From an uncultured Rhodospirillaceae bacterium (GTDB lineage: Bacteria; Pseudomonadota; Alphaproteobacteria; Azospirillales; Azospirillaceae): DNA of 48,396 nucleotides. Position numbers and translations under genes: made by a program. Position 1 is the first letter of the stretch; each line of letters starts with the position of its first letter. The stretch is from assembly GCA_937927415.1 (NCBI GenBank), contig CALBDS010000058.1, forward strand, positions 1 to 48,396, written 5' to 3'. The notes below the pieces were generated by a model that saw only the letters and a list, made by a program, of their open reading frames with translations, made no database searches and was not told where the DNA came from. Below, piece after piece: positions 24,156-32,013 of the stretch.

Positions 24156-24356
24156 TCAGGCAATAATATCGGGAAGCAGCCGGCTTTCCAGCACGATGAT
24201 CTGGTCTTTCAGCGCCAGTTTGCGTTTTTTCAACCGCTGAAGCTGGAGTTGGTCGAATGGGGCGCGTTCCGCCAGCCGGGCGATCACGTCGTCCAGATCC
24301 CTGTGCTCGCTTTTAAGGTCGGCGAGTTTCTGACGCAGAATTTCCTGTTCGTTCAT
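24156..24356 (-). CDS. DUF465 (YdcH-like) small coiled-coil protein
   Basis: The 66-residue protein is almost entirely helical with heptad spacing: LRQKLADLKSEHRDLDDVI, then LQRLKKRKLALKDQIIVLES. The KKRKLxLKDQI segment is the hallmark of DUF465, a family that is widespread in alphaproteobacteria and has no settled function. It is transcribed alone, divergent from pfkA. Confidence 0.9.
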   Translation of the reverse strand: MNEQEILRQKLADLKSEHRDLDDVIARLAERAPFDQLQLQRLKKRKLALKDQIIVLESRLLPDIIA

Positions 24357-24552
24357 ATCCGGGTCACGGCTGGCTTAACGGCGGCGACTATACCAGATTT
24401 CTCCGGCGGCGATATCGTGAAACCTTCATCGCCCTGCGGTTATAGGGTACTGCCGGGGTGGCTTTGGCTGAAGGGTGTTGAGTACGCATACGTTCCGGTA
24501 TCCGCAAGAGTCGTGATATCAAAATCCACCAGACATAAGGGGGTGAACACCT

Positions 24553-25638
<1,086 letters not shown>

Positions 25639-25684
25639 TCCCGGCATCCCCGGCACGATTCAATCAAAAGGTTAAAACACCCGG

Positions 25685-25713
25685 CGGCCCTGGATTTTCC
25701 AGGGCCGTTTTTT
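25685..25713 (+). terminator. Terminator of pfkA
   Basis: A perfect 9-bp stem CGGCCCTGG/CCAGGGCCG (25685-25693, 25699-25707) with a 5-base loop is followed by TTTTTT. Confidence 0.9.
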
Positions 25714-25925
25714 GTCCATTTCTCGAAATTTTTAAACAAAAAACGATCTTTTCCTGTCTGCAACAGGTATTTCCAAAAGGAAATGACCGCACCGATCCGC
25801 CTATGCGTGTCGCTCTATTGACGGCCCCGTCGTATTAACAGTATTCAGGAAAAAGAGAACGCGATGCTGCGGCGTTCCAAGCGTATAAATCTAAAATTCT
25901 TTAGAACAACGTCAGGGAGATTGCC

Positions 25926-26096
25926 ATGTATCGGATCGTCAGCCTGGATCGCGTGGGCCTGTACGTGGTGATGAACGAAGGCTCCCTGGCGACCTTGGGC
26001 GGCAAGAGCCACTGGACCAGCCTGGATGCGCTGCGCCACGCGGCCAAGCTGGAAAACGCCCCGCTGCACGACCGGGTGCTGCGCACGCGGATCTGA
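25926..26096 (+). CDS. Small basic hypothetical protein, 56 residues
   Basis: The ATG at 25926 follows AGGGAG by about seven bases, and the frame ends at TGA 26094-26096. The product begins MYRIVSLDRVGLYVVMNEGS and ends HDRVLRTRI. A short beta-rich start precedes a helix (TSLDALRHAAKLE). It has no cysteine, signal or membrane segment. Codon use is GC3-rich like its neighbours, and a clean terminator follows at 26140, which supports a real gene. I do not recognise the family. Confidence 0.7.
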   Translation: MYRIVSLDRVGLYVVMNEGSLATLGGKSHWTSLDALRHAAKLENAPLHDRVLRTRI

Positions 26097-26139
26097 GCGG
26101 GACCGCAAACCAGCTCTCTGCCCGGTGGAGAAAACAAAA

Positions 26140-26167
26140 ACGGCGCGGAAGCATCCTTCCGCGCCGT
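26140..26167. terminator. Bidirectional terminator between the 56-residue gene and the chemoreceptor
   Basis: A perfect 12-bp stem (ACGGCGCGGAAG at 26140-26151 with CTTCCGCGCCGT at 26156-26167) has a CATC loop, AAAAA on the left and a short T-run on the right. It serves both converging genes. Confidence 0.8.
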
Positions 26168-26194
26168 TTGCGTGTCCGAAAACAGGGAACCGGG

Positions 26195-27541
26195 TCAGCC
26201 GGCGCGCACGCGGGCCAGGAAGCGATCGACCTCCTGCCGCAGGGTGTCGGACTGGCGGGTCAGTTCGCCGGTGGCATCCAGCACGTTGCGCGCCTCCACG
26301 CCCGTGTCGGCGGCAGACGCGTTCACCCGCACGATGGTGGACGACACCTCCTTGGTCCCGATGGAGGCCTGCTGCACGTTGCGGGCGATTTCGGTGGTCG
26401 CCGCCCCCTGGGCATCCATCGCACCGGCGATCGACCCGGCGATGTCGTTGATGCGGGTGATGGTTTCCGTGATCGACCGGATGGCCCCCACCGCTTCCTG
26501 GGTGGCCCCCTGAACGGCCCCGATCTGGGCGTTGATCTCCTCGGTGGCCTTGGCGGTCTGGTTGGCGAGGCTCTTGACCTCCGACGCCACGACGGCGAAG
26601 CCCTTGCCGGCCTCACCGGCCCGTGCCGCTTCGATGGTGGCGTTGAGTGCCAAAAGGTTGGTCTGGCTGGCGATGTCGTGGATGAGCTTGACCACCTGCC
26701 CGATCTTGCTGGCGGCGTCGGCCAGCCCCTGCACGGTGACGTTGGTGCGTTCGGCCTGGGATTTGGCGTCGTTGGCGATCTGGGCCGACTGCGAGACCTG
26801 ATGGCTGATTTCGCCGATGGAGGCCGACAGCTCTTCCGCCGCCGCGGCCACGGTCTGGATGTTGACCGACGCCTCTTCCGCCGCCGCGGCCACGGTGGTG
26901 GACTGGCTGCTGGTTTCCTCGGCCGTGCGGGTCATCTTGGTCGCCGTGCCCTGAAGCTGGGTGGCGGCGGAGGCCACGGCCTGCACCACGGACTTTACCT
27001 CGCGCTCGAAGGCGTCGGCGGTGCTGCCCAGCTCGCGGGCGATGATGGCGGCGGTGTTCAGGTCCACATACACCGACGTGGCCAGATCCATATCCAGGAA
27101 CACCGCCTTGTTGATGGCCTGGAGCACCTGCGCCAGCCGTTCGGGCTTCTTGCGGTAGACCTGGGCCGCCACGTCGATCAGCCGGTTCAGGGTGTAGCAA
27201 TAAGCACCGGTGTACCAGCGCGGCTCCAGCCCGATGCGCTGGTGGCTCTGCCCGATGCGCAGCACCTGCGCCATGTAGCCGTCGTCGAAGGTGCCGGTGA
27301 AGACGTTGCGCAGCCAATGGTTCTTCTGCGCGTCGCGGGCATGCTGGACGACGGTGGGGTTGTTCAGCAGCCCCGCCACCTGCGGCACGCTGCGCAGATA
27401 GGAATAGAACTCGTCCAGAATCGAATCGATCCGCTGGGCCAGGTGTGGCTGGAATTCCCGCAGCAGCATCCGCGTGGTGTCGTCAATGCGTAGAAAGGTG
27501 ATCCGATCGATGATGGACTGGGTCTGCGCGGCGTGCTGCAT
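26195..27541 (-). CDS. Globin-coupled methyl-accepting chemotaxis protein
   Basis: Started at 27541 (MQHAAQTQSIIDRITFLRI) the protein has 448 residues. Residues 1-170 form a protoglobin domain, with the signature IGQSHQRIGLEPRWYTGAY in which His100 should be the proximal heme ligand. The rest is a cytoplasmic signalling domain with the hairpin tip IHDIASQTNLLALNATIEAA and GKGFAVVASEVKSLANQT. There is no membrane helix. This is the HemAT architecture, a soluble oxygen (or NO/CO) sensor that controls CheA. A 22-bp palindrome lies 93 bases upstream. Upstream in-frame codons (to 27691) are T-rich and lack support. Confidence 0.93.
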   Translation of the reverse strand: MQHAAQTQSIIDRITFLRIDDTTRMLLREFQPHLAQRIDSILDEFYSYLRSVPQVAGLLNNPTVVQHARDAQKNHWLRNVFTGTFDDGYMAQVLRIGQSHQRIGLEPRWYTGAYCYTLNRLIDVAAQVYRKKPERLAQVLQAINKAVFLDMDLATSVYVDLNTAAIIARELGSTADAFEREVKSVVQAVASAATQLQGTATKMTRTAEETSSQSTTVAAAAEEASVNIQTVAAAAEELSASIGEISHQVSQSAQIANDAKSQAERTNVTVQGLADAASKIGQVVKLIHDIASQTNLLALNATIEAARAGEAGKGFAVVASEVKSLANQTAKATEEINAQIGAVQGATQEAVGAIRSITETITRINDIAGSIAGAMDAQGAATTEIARNVQQASIGTKEVSSTIVRVNASAADTGVEARNVLDATGELTRQSDTLRQEVDRFLARVRAG

Positions 27542-27633
27542 GGGTTCGGAACTCCCGGAGTAAGGGCGGGCGCTGGGCAATATTGTTGGATTGCTGAACA
27601 CGGAGGTTAGCATCGGAAGGGATAATGGGAGTA

Positions 27634-27655
27634 CAACATTTTCGAGAAAATGTTG
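27634..27655. promoter_or_regulatory. Perfect palindrome upstream of the chemoreceptor
   Basis: Arms CAACATTTTC and GAAAATGTTG (10 bp each, two-base centre) form a perfect 22-bp dyad between rpoH and the chemoreceptor. The minus-strand side lacks a T-run directly after it, so an operator is more likely than a terminator. Confidence 0.5.
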
Positions 27656-27689
27656 CCGATTGTCGCAGCAAAAGAAAACGCCCGGTAAC

Positions 27690-27722
27690 AAAAATACGGC
27701 ACCGTCCGTAAGGAAGGTGCCG
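27690..27722 (-). terminator. Terminator of rpoH
   Basis: CGGCACC (27697-27703) pairs with GGTGCCG (27716-27722); in the minus direction the hairpin is followed by TATTTTTG. It is 58 bases beyond the rpoH stop. Confidence 0.65.
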
Positions 27723-27779
27723 CCAGGATACCATCATCAGAAGAGTCTAAATTATCACGGGTGTGAAAGAATTATCCGT

Positions 27780-28667
27780 TCAGGCAACCGCCTGGGCCGG
27801 GCGCCGCAACGATTGGGTGGCATTCAGAACGGCACGCTGAAGTTTTTCAAAAGCGCGGACTTCAATCTGCCGCACCCGCTCCCGCGACACGGAAAACTGC
27901 TGGCTCAGGGCTTCCAGGGTGGAGGGGTTGTCCTTCAGGCGGCGCTCGAACAGGATCCGGCGCTCGCGGTCGTCCAGCCGCTCCATGGCCTGCCCCACCA
28001 GCCGGCGGCGCATGGCCAGTTCATCGGCCTCCACCACCGTGGTCTCCTGGCTGGGGCGCTCGTCGGCCAGCAACTCCAGCCAGTTGGTTTCCCCGTCGGC
28101 GCTGAGCGTGGCGTCGAGCGAACTGTCGGTGGATGACAGGCGGCGGTTCATTTCCACCACCTCGGTTTCCGGCACGTCCAGTTCGGCGGCGATGGCCGCC
28201 ACCGCCGCGGCCGGAAGATCGCCCTGGTCCAACTCCTCCATCTTGCTTTTCAGCCGGCGCAGGTTGAAGAAAAGCTTCTTTTGCGCCGCCGTGGTGCCCA
28301 TCTTCACCAGCGACCAGGAATGGAGGATGTATTCCTGGATCGCCGCGCGAATCCACCACGTGGCATAGGTGGCGAAACGGAAGCCACGGGCGGGATCGAA
28401 TTTCTGCGCCGCCTGCATCAGCCCCACGTTCCCTTCCGCCACCAGATCCACCAGAGGCAGGCCATAGCCGCCGAAACCGCGGGCGATCTTGATGACCAGA
28501 CGCAGATGGCTGCCCACCAGCTGTTCCAGTGCCGCCGGATCCCCGCGCGAGGCCCAGGCCACGGTCAGTTCATGCTCCACCTCCGGCGACAGAATGGGAT
28601 ACCGCTTGGATTCGTCCACATAGCGCGTCAGGCTGGCGTTCTCGCCGGTCAGAAGCTGTTTCAGCAT
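27780..28667 (-). CDS. rpoH: RNA polymerase sigma-32 factor (heat shock)
   Basis: Started at 28667 (MLKQLLTGENASLTRY), which has AAGGAGG seven bases upstream, the protein has 295 residues, normal for RpoH. Region 2 (LVDLVAEGNVGLMQAAQKFDP, FATYATWWIRAAI), the RpoH box QKKLFFNLR (about 129-137) and region 4 (SVSRERVRQIEVRAFEKL) are all intact. It directs heat-shock transcription, and an Hsp20 gene lies 8 kb away. Alphaproteobacteria often carry several rpoH copies, so which paralog this is cannot be told. Confidence 0.96.
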   Translation of the reverse strand: MLKQLLTGENASLTRYVDESKRYPILSPEVEHELTVAWASRGDPAALEQLVGSHLRLVIKIARGFGGYGLPLVDLVAEGNVGLMQAAQKFDPARGFRFATYATWWIRAAIQEYILHSWSLVKMGTTAAQKKLFFNLRRLKSKMEELDQGDLPAAAVAAIAAELDVPETEVVEMNRRLSSTDSSLDATLSADGETNWLELLADERPSQETTVVEADELAMRRRLVGQAMERLDDRERRILFERRLKDNPSTLEALSQQFSVSRERVRQIEVRAFEKLQRAVLNATQSLRRPAQAVA

Positions 28668-29125
28668 CCCGCTGCCTCCTTCTCTCGAACGGCCCCTTCG
28701 GTGGCCGGGCCTGCCGTCGCCGAAGGTCCCTACAGGCCATACGCACGGAACGGCGCATCTCCTGTTCTCTGCTTCATTCGCTCTCAAGCCGTGTTTGCGG
28801 ATTTCCCGCCGGCCTCAGCAAACACTGTGTCGCAATGGGATGCAGCGGATCAACTCTGGAAACAGTCATGGTCAAGTGTTTTTCGGCTTATGCCCAGGCG
28901 TATCTGTCCGAATGACCATCCCGGCGCCCTTGTCCCCTTCTCTCAATTTGAGCATAACAAGGAGCATGCCGTCCGATATAGGCGGTATAGACCGGCACAA
29001 TTTTCCTAAATCTGTCGGGCAGATCCCTTCGCCCTTCCTTCCACCCCAAAGCGCGGGCGAGGCAGTACGGAACCGCCCCATGCGCCACCGTTTGCGCGGA
29101 CGGAAGATCCGATCGGCGCGAAAAC
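28668..29125. other. Intergenic region upstream of rpoH
   Basis: No gene is supported here; the open frames lack ribosome sites and family likeness. It holds an inverted repeat GTGTTTGC (28791-28798)/GCAAACAC (28818-28825). A possible rpoH promoter on the minus strand around 28850-28876 has TTGACC followed 17 bases later by TGATCC. Confidence 0.4.
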
Positions 29126-29200
29126 AAAAAAAAACGGGCCGTCGGTTATTCCAACGGCCCGAGGCTTGGGAGGAAACGCTCCAGAGGCGTATGACCTTAG
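29126..29200 (-). ncRNA. Candidate trans-acting small RNA with CCUCCC loop
   Basis: Reading the minus strand, a small hairpin ACGC-CTCTGGA-GCGT (29176-29190) is followed by an apparently unpaired TTCCTCCCAAGCC. Then comes a strong intrinsic terminator: an 11-bp stem (29135-29145 with 29151-29161, one G-U pair) with an AATAA loop and nine T's (29126-29134). The mucR terminator lies upstream at 29320-29352, so this second terminator needs its own transcript. The shape and the anti-Shine-Dalgarno CCUCCC resemble alphaproteobacterial sRNAs of the cuckoo type. The 5' end near 29200 is an estimate and the promoter is unclear. Confidence 0.5.
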
Positions 29201-29319
29201 TCTAGGATGCACCGCAGCGAAGCTCCAGCAAAAATTCATCGATTAGCAATCAAACAATAACATGGCAGCCATGCCGATGTGGTCATACCAGGCCACCCCC
29301 GAACAACGGCCCGACAACG

Positions 29320-29352
29320 AAAAGGCGCGCCCCACACGGGAGCGCGCCTTTT
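29320..29352. terminator. Terminator of mucR
   Basis: The perfect 11-bp stem AAAAGGCGCGC (29320-29330) with GCGCGCCTTTT (29342-29352) can act in both directions and lies 34 bases after the mucR stop. Confidence 0.8.
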
Positions 29353-29386
29353 CAGTGCGGCCAGCCTTTGATGAAAGAGCCAAGCC

Positions 29387-29797
29387 TCAATCGGCAACGG
29401 TCTTCTTGCGGCCCAACCCCAGCTTGGTCGCCATTTCCGACCGGGCCTTGGCGTAGTTGGGCGCCACCATGGGGTATTCCGGCGGCAGGTTCCATTTGGC
29501 GCGGTATTCGTCGGGCGTCATGTCGTAAACGGTCTTCAGATGCCGCTTGAGCATCTTCAGCTTCTTGCCGTCTTCCAGACACACGATGTATTCCGGGGTC
29601 ACCGACTTCTTGATCGGAACGGCCGGGGTCTGTTCCACGCGGGCGGCGGCGGGCTTTTCCTCACCCAGGCTGCGGAAGGCGGCCTGCACGTTGTTGATGA
29701 CGGCGGGCAGGTCGGCCACCGCCACGGAATTATTGCCGACATAAGCCGCGACCACCTTGGCGGTCAGAGCCTGAAGCTCGGAGGGTTCGATGGGCAT
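29387..29797 (-). CDS. mucR: MucR/Ros-family transcriptional regulator
   Basis: This 136-residue DNA-binding protein belongs to the prokaryotic zinc-finger family that controls exopolysaccharide, motility and surface genes in alphaproteobacteria. The finger region reads IVCLEDGKKLKMLKRHLKTV (71-90), then YDMTPDEYRAKWNLP and YPMVAPNYAKARSEMA. By alignment with MucR the ligands would be Cys73, Asp76 and His86, but the fourth, normally His, is Val90. Some Mesorhizobium Ros/MucR members are known to lack zinc and still bind DNA. It is adjacent to an HU gene on the same strand. Confidence 0.92.
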   Translation of the reverse strand: MPIEPSELQALTAKVVAAYVGNNSVAVADLPAVINNVQAAFRSLGEEKPAAARVEQTPAVPIKKSVTPEYIVCLEDGKKLKMLKRHLKTVYDMTPDEYRAKWNLPPEYPMVAPNYAKARSEMATKLGLGRKKTVAD

Positions 29798-29832
29798 GGG
29801 GGGTAAGGCTCCGCTTTTTAAAAGTAGGGCGT

Positions 29833-30108
29833 TCAGCCGTTGACGGAATCGCGGAGCTGCTTGGCGGGCTTGAATTTCGGCGCCTTGGAGGCGGCGATCT
29901 TCACCACGTCGCCGGTGCGCGGGTTGCGCCCATCGCGTTCGGCGCGTTCGGCAACCTCGAAGATTCCGAAACCGGCCAGGCGGACCTCTTCACCACGGCC
30001 GAGCGCCGCCGAGATTCCCTCGAACACCGCCTGCACCACTTTCGCGGCTTCGGTCTTCTTGATGCCGGCAGTGGTGGCAACCGTTTCGATCAGCTCGGCT
30101 TGGTTCAT
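29833..30108 (-). CDS. hup: HU-family DNA-binding protein
   Basis: This 91-residue histone-like protein has MNQAELIETVATTAGIKKTEA, the saddle strand EVRLAGFGIFEVAERAER and the arm GRNPRTGDVVKIAASKAPKFKPAK, all typical of HU. The proline at the arm tip (RNPRTG) that kinks DNA is present. The length fits HU rather than the longer IHF subunits. CAGGAGA precedes the ATG. It lies 35 bases upstream of mucR with no terminator between, so co-transcription is possible. Confidence 0.93.
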   Translation of the reverse strand: MNQAELIETVATTAGIKKTEAAKVVQAVFEGISAALGRGEEVRLAGFGIFEVAERAERDGRNPRTGDVVKIAASKAPKFKPAKQLRDSVNG

Positions 30109-30510
30109 GCAAGGTCTCCTGCACCAGAGTTTGTATGCGGCTTTTCGCTGTTATTGGCAGAAGTGTTTCTCCGGCACAAGAGGCAATCCAGCATTGGCAA
30201 TTACACATTTACTGTCAGAACCGGACCAAGGGCCGGTCTGTTGCCCAAAAGCATCAATGCAGGTGTTCCGACTCCATGCAAGTGATGTGAAAAAAACACG
30301 GCGGAAACGGTGCGGCACGGTGGAACCGATCCGGTGCAATCGAATCGTGCAGAACACCGGCACCGCCCCCCTTGATCGGCAAACGGGCATCCCCATCTGG
30401 TGGCAAAACATGGGTCCGGGCCCCTCTGACGGCCGAGGCGTCGGCCGTGATGTCGGACTTCGCTTGATCGCACTGCAGACGCAGCATTACCGTCAAGTGA
30501 GTCTTCCGCG
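30109..30510. other. Intergenic region between hup and terC
   Basis: This 402-bp divergent gap must hold the hup and terC promoters. I looked for a yybP-ykoY manganese riboswitch before terC and did not find its conserved loops. Short frames in both directions have no coding support. Nothing else is recognised. Confidence 0.5.
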
Positions 30511-31545
30511 ATGGAACTCCTCTATTCTTTTGCTTTTGCCGATATGCTGGGCAAGCCGCTGTGGGTGTGGCTGACCTTTGCCGGCGTCGTCGTGGCGCTG
30601 CTGGTCTTCGACCTCGGCCTGTTCAACCGCAAGGATCATGTGATGGGTGTGGGCGAAAGCCTGCGCCTGTCGGCGTTTTACATCGGGGCCGGCGCGTTGT
30701 TCGGCGCCTGGGTGTGGTGGTGGATGGGGCAGACGGCCGGCGTGTCGTTCTTCACCGGCTTCCTGATCGAAAAAAGCCTGTCGCTCGACAATGTGTTCGT
30801 GATTTCGCTGATCTTCGCCACCTTCGCCATCCCGCGGGAATACCAGCACCGGGTTCTGTTCTGGGGCATTCTGGGCGTGGTGGTGCTGCGCGGCATCATG
30901 ATCGGGGCCGGCACCGCGCTGGTCCATAATTTCGAATGGGTGCTGTGGGTCTTCGGCGCCTTCCTGCTGCTGACCGGCGTGAAGATGCTGTTCTCGTCCA
31001 CCGACGCCGCACCGGACATCGCGTCCAACCCGGTGCTGCGTCTGGCCCGGCGGGTGCTGCGGGTGTCGAAGGATTTGCATGGCCACAAGTTCTTCGTGCG
31101 TCAGCCCGCCGACGACGGGTCGGGCCGCAAGGTTCTGTACGCCACCCCGCTGTTCCTGGCGCTGGTGATGGTGGAAAGCGCCGACGTGATCTTCGCGGTG
31201 GACAGCGTGCCGGCGATCTTCGCCATCACCACCGACCCGTACATCGTCTACACCTCCAACATCTTCGCCATCCTGGGGCTGCGGGCGCTGTACTTCGCCC
31301 TGGCCGCCATGATCCACCGCTTCCATTACCTCAAATACGCGCTGTCGATCGTGCTGGTCTTCATCGGCGGCAAGATCATCTACACCCAGCTTTACGGCAA
31401 GGTGGACCCCGCCCTGTCGCTGGCGGTGACGGCGGCCCTGCTGGCCGGCGGCGTGGTGGTGTCCCTGGTCAAGTCGCGCAACGAGGCGCCCACCCCGGTG
31501 GAAGCCCTGGTGGAATCCGCCGCCACCGGCAAGAATCACTCATAA
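30511..31545 (+). CDS. TerC-family integral membrane protein (Alx-like)
   Basis: This 344-residue inner-membrane protein has about nine helices. The acidic, conserved segments typical of TerC are present: FDLGLFNRKDHVMG near residue 31, LIEKSLSLDNVFV near 86, and VMVESADVIFAVDSVPAIFAIT near 221. These aspartate and glutamate residues are thought to bind Mn(II) or other cations during metal export or metalation of secreted proteins. Known relatives are Alx and YgjT. Its last ten bases overlap the end of the convergent gene at 31536. Confidence 0.93.
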   Translation: MELLYSFAFADMLGKPLWVWLTFAGVVVALLVFDLGLFNRKDHVMGVGESLRLSAFYIGAGALFGAWVWWWMGQTAGVSFFTGFLIEKSLSLDNVFVISLIFATFAIPREYQHRVLFWGILGVVVLRGIMIGAGTALVHNFEWVLWVFGAFLLLTGVKMLFSSTDAAPDIASNPVLRLARRVLRVSKDLHGHKFFVRQPADDGSGRKVLYATPLFLALVMVESADVIFAVDSVPAIFAITTDPYIVYTSNIFAILGLRALYFALAAMIHRFHYLKYALSIVLVFIGGKIIYTQLYGKVDPALSLAVTAALLAGGVVVSLVKSRNEAPTPVEALVESAATGKNHS

Positions 31546-32006
31546 CCGATCCGCCGCAGCGCGGTGATGGTGGACACCGCGGTCCTGTGACGGATGAAGG
31601 TCCCGCCCGCCCCTTCCCAGGGCGGGCGGGCCTTTTCCCGGTCGTCCACCAGCACCGCCCCCGGCGTGGCATGGCAATGCTTATCGCGGGCCATGCAGGT
31701 GATGACCGGCACCGCCGGTCCCAGCCGTTCCGCCACCCAGCGCCGCTTCTGCGGCTCGGCCCACGTGCCCAGCGGCAGGCCGGTGAGGATGGTCGGCCGA
31801 TGGGGGGCGCAGAACGCCCACAGGTCCCGCCCGTCGGGGGTGAACTCCAGCGTGGCGAAGAAATCCGGGCAGCGGCCGACCGCCGCCCACAGGGCGCGCA
31901 CGCTCATCTCCTCAGGTGCCCGCCCCGTCACCGCCCGCACCCCCCGGTCGAAATCGGCCAGAACGCCGTCGAGATCGAGGAACAGGGCCGGCAACGGGAC
32001 GGTCAT
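31536..32006 (-). CDS. HAD-superfamily 5'-nucleotidase-like protein
   Basis: The 156-residue protein opens with LFLDLDGVLADFDRGV, the DxDGV motif I of the HAD fold, and has the C-terminal VLVDDREKARPPWEGAGGTF motif IV, as in NT5C-type deoxyribonucleotidases. The likely substrate is a small phosphate ester, perhaps a nucleotide. It overlaps terC tail to tail by ten bases and starts seven bases after the acetoacetyl-CoA synthetase stop on the same strand, so the two may be co-transcribed. Confidence 0.8.
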   Translation of the reverse strand: MTVPLPALFLDLDGVLADFDRGVRAVTGRAPEEMSVRALWAAVGRCPDFFATLEFTPDGRDLWAFCAPHRPTILTGLPLGTWAEPQKRRWVAERLGPAVPVITCMARDKHCHATPGAVLVDDREKARPPWEGAGGTFIRHRTAVSTITALRRIGYE

Positions 32007-32013
32007 CGGCCCT

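Noticed and set aside
28795..29205. A 136-codon plus-strand frame upstream of rpoH
   Set aside because: It runs through the candidate small RNA and its terminator, with no ribosome site or family likeness.
30109..30510. yybP-ykoY manganese riboswitch before terC
   Set aside because: TerC genes often have one, but the conserved loops and the GGGGAG element are not in this stretch.
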